A DNA stretch of 64,000 nucleotides from Paenibacillus_E allorhizoplanae (GTDB lineage Bacteria > Bacillota > Bacilli > Paenibacillales > NBRC-103111), in assembly GCF_927798215.1 (NCBI RefSeq), contig NZ_CAKMMW010000017.1, positions 119,471-183,470 of the forward strand. The letters run 5' to 3'. Made by a program: the position numbers and the translations under genes. Within the stretch, counting starts at the first letter, position 1. Every line of letters starts with the position of its first letter. Below the pieces are notes generated by a model. It had not been told where the DNA came from. It did no database searches and saw nothing but the letters and a program-made list of their open reading frames with translations. This document shows positions 59,294 to 64,000 of this stretch, piece after piece.

Positions 59294-60235
59294 TTGAAAA
59301 TAGATCGTTTACTCGCCATCACCATGCTGCTGCTCAATCGTCGCCGTATTAGTGCTAAAGAGCTTTCCGAGCGGTTCGAGGTATCTATGCGCACCATTTA
59401 TCGAGATGTGGAGGCCATTAACCAAGCTGGCATTCCGGTAGTTTCCTATGCGGGACTCAGCGGTGGTTATGAAATCATGGACCAATACCGGCTGGATCGT
59501 CAGTTTCTGTCTTTGGAAGAGCTGCAATCGATCATCACCGGCCTCAAAGGAATTCGCGCTTCCGTCCCCGACCAAGAAATCAGCAATTTGCTGGATAAGG
59601 TCGGCGCACTCGTCGCCAAATCCGAGCAACCTGACGCAGCCAGGCTGGGCAACCAGCTTATTCTCGACATAAATCCATGGGGCAATAACCATCAAAATAC
59701 AGAGCACCTGACAGCTCTTCGCACTGCAATCAAGGAGACAAGGCTCGTCACCTTTTCCTATATATCATCGCAAAGCGAACCGTCCGTACGAACCGTTGAG
59801 CCCATGGGCATCGTAGTCAAAGGCTTCGGCTGGTATCTGTACGGTTACTGCTTGCTGCGTGAAGATTTCCGTGTTTTCCGATTATCCCGGATGCACGGTG
59901 TCGACGTGCTTTCCCAAACATTCGAACGCAAGCAAGAAAATTTGGAGAAGCTCGATTATCGTCGAGGCAAAAGAGACCCCTCTACCCTCATTACGCTCGT
60001 GCTGCACGCGCAGCCGAATGTTAGAGCGCAGATCGAAGATTATTTCCGACCTGAGGATGTGACCATGCAGCCCGACGGAACACTGATGATTAGAGCGACG
60101 CAGCCCGATGAACCTTGGCTGCATAACATGCTGCTCGGCTATGGTCCAAACCTACGCATTCTAGAACCCGCGCATATCGCAGCCATCATCAAAGAAAAGG
60201 CCGAAAAAATAGTCGCCCTCTATTCGAATCACTGA
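59294..60235 (+). CDS. YafY-family regulator with HTH and WYL domain
   Basis: A 313-aa DeoR-like/YafY regulator: N-terminal HTH (ISAKELSERFEVSMRTIYRD), AGIPVVSYAGLSGGYEIMDQ linker, and a WYL domain (VVKGFGWYLYGYCLLREDFR VFRLSRM). TTG at 59294 is chosen because GAGGTG lies seven bases upstream and the codons before it lack a site. WYL domains sense nucleic acid or small ligands. Next gene on this strand, after the tandem-repeat spacer, is DinB. Confidence 0.88.
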   Translation: MKIDRLLAITMLLLNRRRISAKELSERFEVSMRTIYRDVEAINQAGIPVVSYAGLSGGYEIMDQYRLDRQFLSLEELQSIITGLKGIRASVPDQEISNLLDKVGALVAKSEQPDAARLGNQLILDINPWGNNHQNTEHLTALRTAIKETRLVTFSYISSQSEPSVRTVEPMGIVVKGFGWYLYGYCLLREDFRVFRLSRMHGVDVLSQTFERKQENLEKLDYRRGKRDPSTLITLVLHAQPNVRAQIEDYFRPEDVTMQPDGTLMIRATQPDEPWLHNMLLGYGPNLRILEPAHIAAIIKEKAEKIVALYSNH

Positions 60236-60350
60236 CACGCTGTTGTCAGCATTGTTTGTCTATACTAGGAATATGAAGAGTGCGTATCAACCAAGAGCAA
60301 GCATCTTTATGAAACTCTGCCTCTGCTGACGACGTATCCATAGAGGGATG

Positions 60351-60468
60351 CCATGCTAGTGATGCCAGGTTCTCTGGCGGAATGACCAAGACCATGCTAA
60401 AGATGCCAGTTTACTGGAGAAAAAGACCAAAACCCATGCTAGTGATGCCAGTTTTTCTGGCGAAAAAC
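60351..60468 (+). repeat. Three tandem 41-42-bp units, each with a small hairpin
   Basis: Units begin CCATGCTAGTGATGCCAG (60351), CCATGCTAAAGATGCCAG (60392) and CCATGCTAGTGATGCCAG (60434). Each has a GCCAG-loop-CTGGC-like hairpin (GCCAGTTTTTCTGGC in the last, degenerate in the middle one) and then a GAAAAAGACCAAAAC-type tail. The last unit ends 19 bases before the DinB ATG. Confidence 0.85.
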
Positions 60469-60487
60469 TTTGAGGAGGACAACCCCC

Positions 60488-60988
60488 ATGATCAAAATGA
60501 TTGAAGATTTTGCAACCGAGTATGCCCGCGAAGCGCAAGGCACACAGCGCGTCATGGACGTCCTGACGGATGCTTCCCTTGCCCAGAAAATCACACCTGA
60601 ACTACGCTCGCTTGGACAAATTGCTTGGCACATCGCCACAACGGTCCACGAGATGCTGTCCCGCACGGGACTGACTTTCGCCGCCCCTGAAGGCGAGGAG
60701 CTTGCCCCCGCTTCTGCCCAAACCATCGCTGACACCTACCGCGCCTCCGCTGCCGCAGCCATTGAAGCGATTCAGACGCAATGGACCGACGCGAAGTTGT
60801 TCGAGACAAGCGATATGTACGGCGATCAATGGCCTAACGGGCTTACACTGCGCGTTCTCATCTCCCATGAAATTCACCATCGCGGTGAAATGATCGTCTT
60901 GATGCGCCAAGCTGGATTGCGCGTTCCCGATATTTACGGTCCGACGCGAGAAAGTTGGGTTGAAATGGGTATGCAGCCGTTGGTGTAG
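60488..60988 (+). CDS. DinB/YfiT-family putative metal-dependent protein
   Basis: A 166-aa four-helix-bundle protein of the DinB superfamily. The three His ligands are probably in LGQIAWHIATTVHEML and ISHEIHHRGEMIVLMRQAGL. ATG follows GAGGAGG ten bases upstream; a second ATG three codons later is possible. Family members include thiol transferases; no function can be set here. Confidence 0.86.
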   Translation: MIKMIEDFATEYAREAQGTQRVMDVLTDASLAQKITPELRSLGQIAWHIATTVHEMLSRTGLTFAAPEGEELAPASAQTIADTYRASAAAAIEAIQTQWTDAKLFETSDMYGDQWPNGLTLRVLISHEIHHRGEMIVLMRQAGLRVPDIYGPTRESWVEMGMQPLV

Positions 60989-61322
60989 GGGATGTTATTG
61001 CACATAGCCTCCGCCATATCGGCGGAGCTCCTGTAACCCACACCCAATCTACACCCCTCAGCCCTATCGGCGGAGCTCCTGTAGAATAGATGGATTTTCT
61101 GTAGCTAATTTCAGCAGAATGAGCCTTTTTAGATGAATAACTGGATTTCCTACAGCTAATCTGAGGCATTTGATCCAAAATGACTCCTAACGGTTGAAAT
61201 AGCGGGAGGTTTTCCAGTTAATCTGTTAATTGGCTGAAAGTCGACGAAATTAGCTGGAGGTTTTCCAGTTATTTCTTAGATTTCGATGATCGAGTCAGCT
61301 AAATAAATCTCGTTCAAACATA
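60989..61322. repeat. Spacer with duplicated TATCGGCGGAGCTCCTGTA and GGAAATCCAGTTA-type words
   Basis: About 330 bases without a supported gene. The 19-base word TATCGGCGGAGCTCCTGTA occurs at 61017-61035 and 61065-61083. AGCTGGAGGTTTTCCAGTTA and AGCGGGAGGTTTTCCAGTTA occur near 61250 and 61200, and ATTTTCTGTAGCTAAT and TTTCCTACAGCTAAT nearby, all of the spacer-repeat style seen elsewhere in the window. Confidence 0.75.
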
Positions 61323-61374
61323 GAAAGAGTTGCCCCCTCAATTCCTTAACGAAATTGTGGAGCAACTCTTTTGC
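61323..61374. terminator. Terminator of rpiA, possibly bidirectional
   Basis: Outer stem AAAGAGTTGC/GCAACTCTTT with an inner CAATT/AATTG pairing; minus strand continues CTATG, plus strand TTGC. Confidence 0.78.
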
Positions 61375-61393
61375 ATATTGGTGTGCCCTTTTC

Positions 61394-62056
61394 CTATAAT
61401 CTGGCCACCGAACCATCCTTATACCCCACGATCACCTGGCTCGCCATTCCAATAAAAAGCCCATTCTCCACAACACCCGGAATCCCGTTAATAGCCTGAT
61501 GCAGATCAGCAGGGTTAGGGATGCTGCCGAAATGACAATCGATGATATAATTCCCGTTGTCCGTCACAAATGGCTGACCATCAACAGCTCTAACTTTAGG
61601 CCTGACGCCAAGTGATCGGAGCTTCCGAATCGTTAGTTCATAGCCAAACTTTACAACCTCAACAGGTAGTGGAAATGCGCCAAGCTGCGCAACAACTTTA
61701 CTTTCATCCACCACGATAATCAGCTTCCTACTTGAAAATGCAACGATTTTCTCCCGCAGCAGCGCACCTCCCCCGCCTTTGATTACGTGCCAAGCAGAGT
61801 CGACTTCATCTGCACCATCTATCGTGACATCAATTTCTGAGATATTTGCAAATGGAATAAGTGGAATCCCCAACTCCTTAGCCAAGTTCTCGGAGGCTAC
61901 TGAGGTGGCAACAGCCTGAATGTTCAGGCCATTTTGCACCCGAGCTCCAATCCCTTGGATGGCCCAATAGGCCGTTGATCCCGTCCCCAAACCGACGATC
62001 ATCCCATCTCGAATCTCCGTAATAGCTAGCTCTGCCGCTGCTTTTTTCGCTTCCAC
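61394..62056 (-). CDS. rpiA: Ribose-5-phosphate isomerase A
   Basis: A 220-aa enzyme converting ribose-5-phosphate and ribulose-5-phosphate in the pentose-phosphate pathway. Signatures: IVGLGTGSTAYWAIQGIG, IDVTIDGADEVDSAWHVIKG, GGGALLREKIVAFSSRKLII (catalytic Glu). GTG start with GAGGAG nine bases upstream. Monocistronic. Confidence 0.95.
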   Translation of the reverse strand: MEAKKAAAELAITEIRDGMIVGLGTGSTAYWAIQGIGARVQNGLNIQAVATSVASENLAKELGIPLIPFANISEIDVTIDGADEVDSAWHVIKGGGGALLREKIVAFSSRKLIIVVDESKVVAQLGAFPLPVEVVKFGYELTIRKLRSLGVRPKVRAVDGQPFVTDNGNYIIDCHFGSIPNPADLHQAINGIPGVVENGLFIGMASQVIVGYKDGSVARL

Positions 62057-62204
62057 GTGTGCACGCTCCTCACTTCCACAGATTGAATTCTATCCAACTA
62101 GTTTAACATAAAAAGAAAAACACAACGGAGCTTCGTTCGCGCAATATGGTAAGCGAGGAATCTTCTCATCGGCTATACTGGAAGTAAAAGGGAGGGGATC
62201 CGCG

Positions 62205-63059
62205 ATGCACAATAAAACGGTACTCATCACTGGAGCTAACTCTGGCATGGGCCTTGCTACAACGGTGGCTTTGGCCCAGCAAGGCGCCAAAGTCATCATG
62301 CTCTGCCGCAGCAAACAAAGAGGCGAGCAGGCGCTCGCAGAAGCGCGTCGCCAGAGCGGCTCCAAGCTCATCGAGCTGATGCTCTGCGACCTCGCTTCGC
62401 TTGCGAGCATTCGCACCTTTGCGGCGGCATTTCTAGCCAAGCACGACGTGTTGGATGTGCTCGTGAACAACGCTGGCGTCGTCACCGTGAAGCGAAAGAC
62501 CACAGCAGATGGCTTCGAGTCCATGATGGGTGTCAACCATCTCGGCCACTTTCTGCTGACCCAGCTTCTGCTGGATGCTATCATCCGCGCTCCGCAAGGG
62601 CGGATCGTCAATGTCTCCTCCGGCGCCCACAAAATCGGGCGCATCGATTGGGCTAACCCTCACCTGCAGCGAGGGTTCCGGGTCTGGAACGGATACGCCC
62701 AGTCGAAGCTGGCGAATATCTTGTTCACCCGCGAGCTCGCGAAGCGGCTCGCAGGCACTTCAGCCACGGCCAACTCGCTCCATCCGGGAGCGGTGGCCAC
62801 GAACATCGGTGTCGATCGCGACACCGGGTTTGGGAAGGCCGTGCATGCGATGATGCGGCCGTTTTTCTTGACGGCGGCGCAGGGCGCGGATACGGCGGTG
62901 TTTTTGGCCACGAGCCCTGACGTGCAGACGGTCAGTGGTGAGTACTTCTACAGGCGGGCGATTGCGCCTGTTTCCGCCCGAGCGAAGGACGACGCGCTAG
63001 CTCGTCAGCTCTGGGCTTGGAGCGAGGAGCAGGTCGGACTCACCAGCGGTAAGCACTAG
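62205..63059 (+). CDS. Short-chain dehydrogenase/reductase (retinol-dehydrogenase-like)
   Basis: A 284-aa SDR: NAD(P)-binding TGANSGMGLATTVAL, LVNNAGVVTVKR, catalytic Ser in IVNVSSGAHKIG and Tyr/Lys in WNGYAQSKLANILFTREL, then NSLHPGAVATNIG. The length and KXFHPG-like tail resemble retinol dehydrogenase/WW-domain oxidoreductase subfamily members. ATG follows GGGAGGGG. GC-rich compared with neighbours (parts near 65-70%). Substrate unknown. Confidence 0.9.
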   Translation: MHNKTVLITGANSGMGLATTVALAQQGAKVIMLCRSKQRGEQALAEARRQSGSKLIELMLCDLASLASIRTFAAAFLAKHDVLDVLVNNAGVVTVKRKTTADGFESMMGVNHLGHFLLTQLLLDAIIRAPQGRIVNVSSGAHKIGRIDWANPHLQRGFRVWNGYAQSKLANILFTRELAKRLAGTSATANSLHPGAVATNIGVDRDTGFGKAVHAMMRPFFLTAAQGADTAVFLATSPDVQTVSGEYFYRRAIAPVSARAKDDALARQLWAWSEEQVGLTSGKH

Positions 63060-63156
63060 ATCATCGGGCCTGCTCCCCTGCAAACCGCGGATAGCTGATC
63101 CCATACAAGGGTACGTTATAGGGAGCATTTACCTTATGTTCGGAGTGTGACGACCC

Positions 63157-63891
63157 TTGGACTTCTTCCACAGTCAAGAATCACTGACCACTATGCAGTG
63201 GATTTTACGAGCCGTTATAGGCTACTTTTTTCTGCTTATCACCGCCAAAGCATTAGGCCAACGTTCGATCTCCCAACTACGTTTTCTCGATTTCGTCATT
63301 GCACTCATTCTAGGCAACATCATGGCACATCCGCTCTCTGACGAGCACCTAGCCTTAAAGGGCTCCATGATCACGACTATTGCGCTCGTGGTACTATATC
63401 TCCTAACCTCGTGGCTGAGTCTAAAATGGAACTTCCTCAAACATCTCTTTGAACCTTCACCCCTGACGCTTATTGAACACGGAAAGCTTCGCATGGGCGG
63501 CCTGCGCAAAGCCAAAATCTCAGTCGACCACCTCTTCTCTGAGCTTCGCAAGCAACAAGTGGAGGATATCGAGAAAGTGGCGCTCGCTTTGTGGGAGCCC
63601 GGTGGGATGGTCTCCGTATTCCTAGAGCCTCAGCATCAAACGGTAACCGCCAAAGATATGGCAATCCCCAGCGACCCTTTCTCCCTCGTGAAGCCACTTA
63701 TTATTCAGGGCGCCTATGATAAAAAGCTGCTCGCGCAGCAGGGGAAAGATCTGGCTTGGCTGGAGGCGCAGATGCAGACTTTACAGGTTGACATGGAGCA
63801 CGTCGTGCTCGCAACCCTTGATGATCAAGATCAAGTGCGTGTATACACAGAACGTGACACGCAAGGAGGGGACGAATTAACGCTGCATTGA
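63157..63891 (+). CDS. DUF421 (YetF-like) membrane protein
   Basis: A 244-aa protein: three N-terminal membrane segments (WILRAVIGYFFLLITAKALG, FLDFVIALILGNIMAHPL, STMITTIALVVLYLLTS-like) and a C-terminal YetF-like soluble domain (PSPLTLIEHGKLRMGGLRKA KISVDHLFSELRKQQVEDIE). TTG start with GGAG 11 bases upstream; an ATG at 63193 would lose part of TM1 context and has no site. Bacillus relatives are linked to sporulation or stress membranes; not assigned here. Confidence 0.85.
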   Translation: MDFFHSQESLTTMQWILRAVIGYFFLLITAKALGQRSISQLRFLDFVIALILGNIMAHPLSDEHLALKGSMITTIALVVLYLLTSWLSLKWNFLKHLFEPSPLTLIEHGKLRMGGLRKAKISVDHLFSELRKQQVEDIEKVALALWEPGGMVSVFLEPQHQTVTAKDMAIPSDPFSLVKPLIIQGAYDKKLLAQQGKDLAWLEAQMQTLQVDMEHVVLATLDDQDQVRVYTERDTQGGDELTLH

Positions 63892-63912
63892 GCGTTGGCT
63901 CGTCTTTTTCTT
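63871..63912 (+). terminator. Terminator of the DUF421 gene
   Basis: Stem GACGA...ACGCT with AGCGT...TCGTC followed by TTTTTCTTG; its 5' arm lies in the last codons. Confidence 0.72.
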
Positions 63913-64000
63913 GTGGTTTGATTGGTCCAAACAAACTCATATTTAGCTACTTTTCAGTGCAGTACACTGGATACATCCAATGTAGCGCGGGGGTTGGGGT

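Noticed and set aside
60351..60468. CRISPR array
   Set aside because: Only three units, no distinct spacers separated by constant repeats, and no cas genes.

Overview
The window looks like chromosomal DNA from a Paenibacillus-type member of the Bacillales. The grounds are strong AGGAGG-like ribosome binding sites, frequent GTG/TTG starts, hairpin-plus-T terminators after most operons, an S-layer-homology (SLH) protein, a BMP/Nup nucleoside transporter, a BmrC/BmrD-type drug exporter and many degenerate spacer repeats. No rRNA, tRNA, CRISPR array, transposase or prophage gene was found.

Layout. 1-3 kb: nucleoside ABC transporter (nupN-nupO-nupP, the last cut by the window edge). 3-11 kb: threonine dehydratase ilvA, an MFS drug exporter with a divergent TetR regulator and a palindromic operator, a YcdB/SLH surface protein, pseudouridine synthase rluF and an NAD(P)-binding protein. 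11-16.5 kb: spacer with a 110-bp tandem repeat, a small membrane protein, and the heterodimeric exporter bmrC-bmrD behind a leader with a consensus-like promoter, a 39-codon leader ORF and two terminator hairpins. The first hairpin can be undone by a 9-base complement inside the leader ORF. 16.6-25 kb: a 55-aa ORF, a two-component system, a BlaI/M56 pair with an operator also present at a DUF2231 membrane protein gene, a pirin, and a Fur-box-controlled FhuF-like reductase. 25.5-33.4 kb: an HtrA protease with PsbP-like tail repeats, fdhD with an FdhA-like molybdoenzyme, DUF2294, a 35-aa membrane protein and a DUF72 protein.

33.5-41 kb: an atypical oligopeptide-type ABC transporter. A fused two-domain ATPase is divergent from two permeases with long N-terminal extensions and a lipoprotein whose family-5 solute-binding domain appears circularly permuted. 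41-45 kb: monovalent-cation cluster (NhaD/ArsB-type permease with a possible attenuator, a 92-aa protein, a CPA1 antiporter and a convergent TVGYGD K+ channel). 45-50 kb: a Crp/Fnr regulator, an SsuABC-like importer, an MBL-fold hydrolase and a secreted five-repeat protein. 50-64 kb: a second two-component system, histidine phosphatase, glutaminyl-tRNA synthetase, M29 aminopeptidase, a secreted FG-GAP-like protein, amidase, a WYL regulator, DinB, rpiA, an SDR and a DUF421 protein.

The most unusual items are the permuted solute-binding protein with its remodelled transporter, the bmr attenuation leader, and the BlaI-type operators shared by blaI and the DUF2231 gene. All functions are read from sequence only. 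Start codons were moved from the longest ORF to the best Shine-Dalgarno position where evidence supported it.
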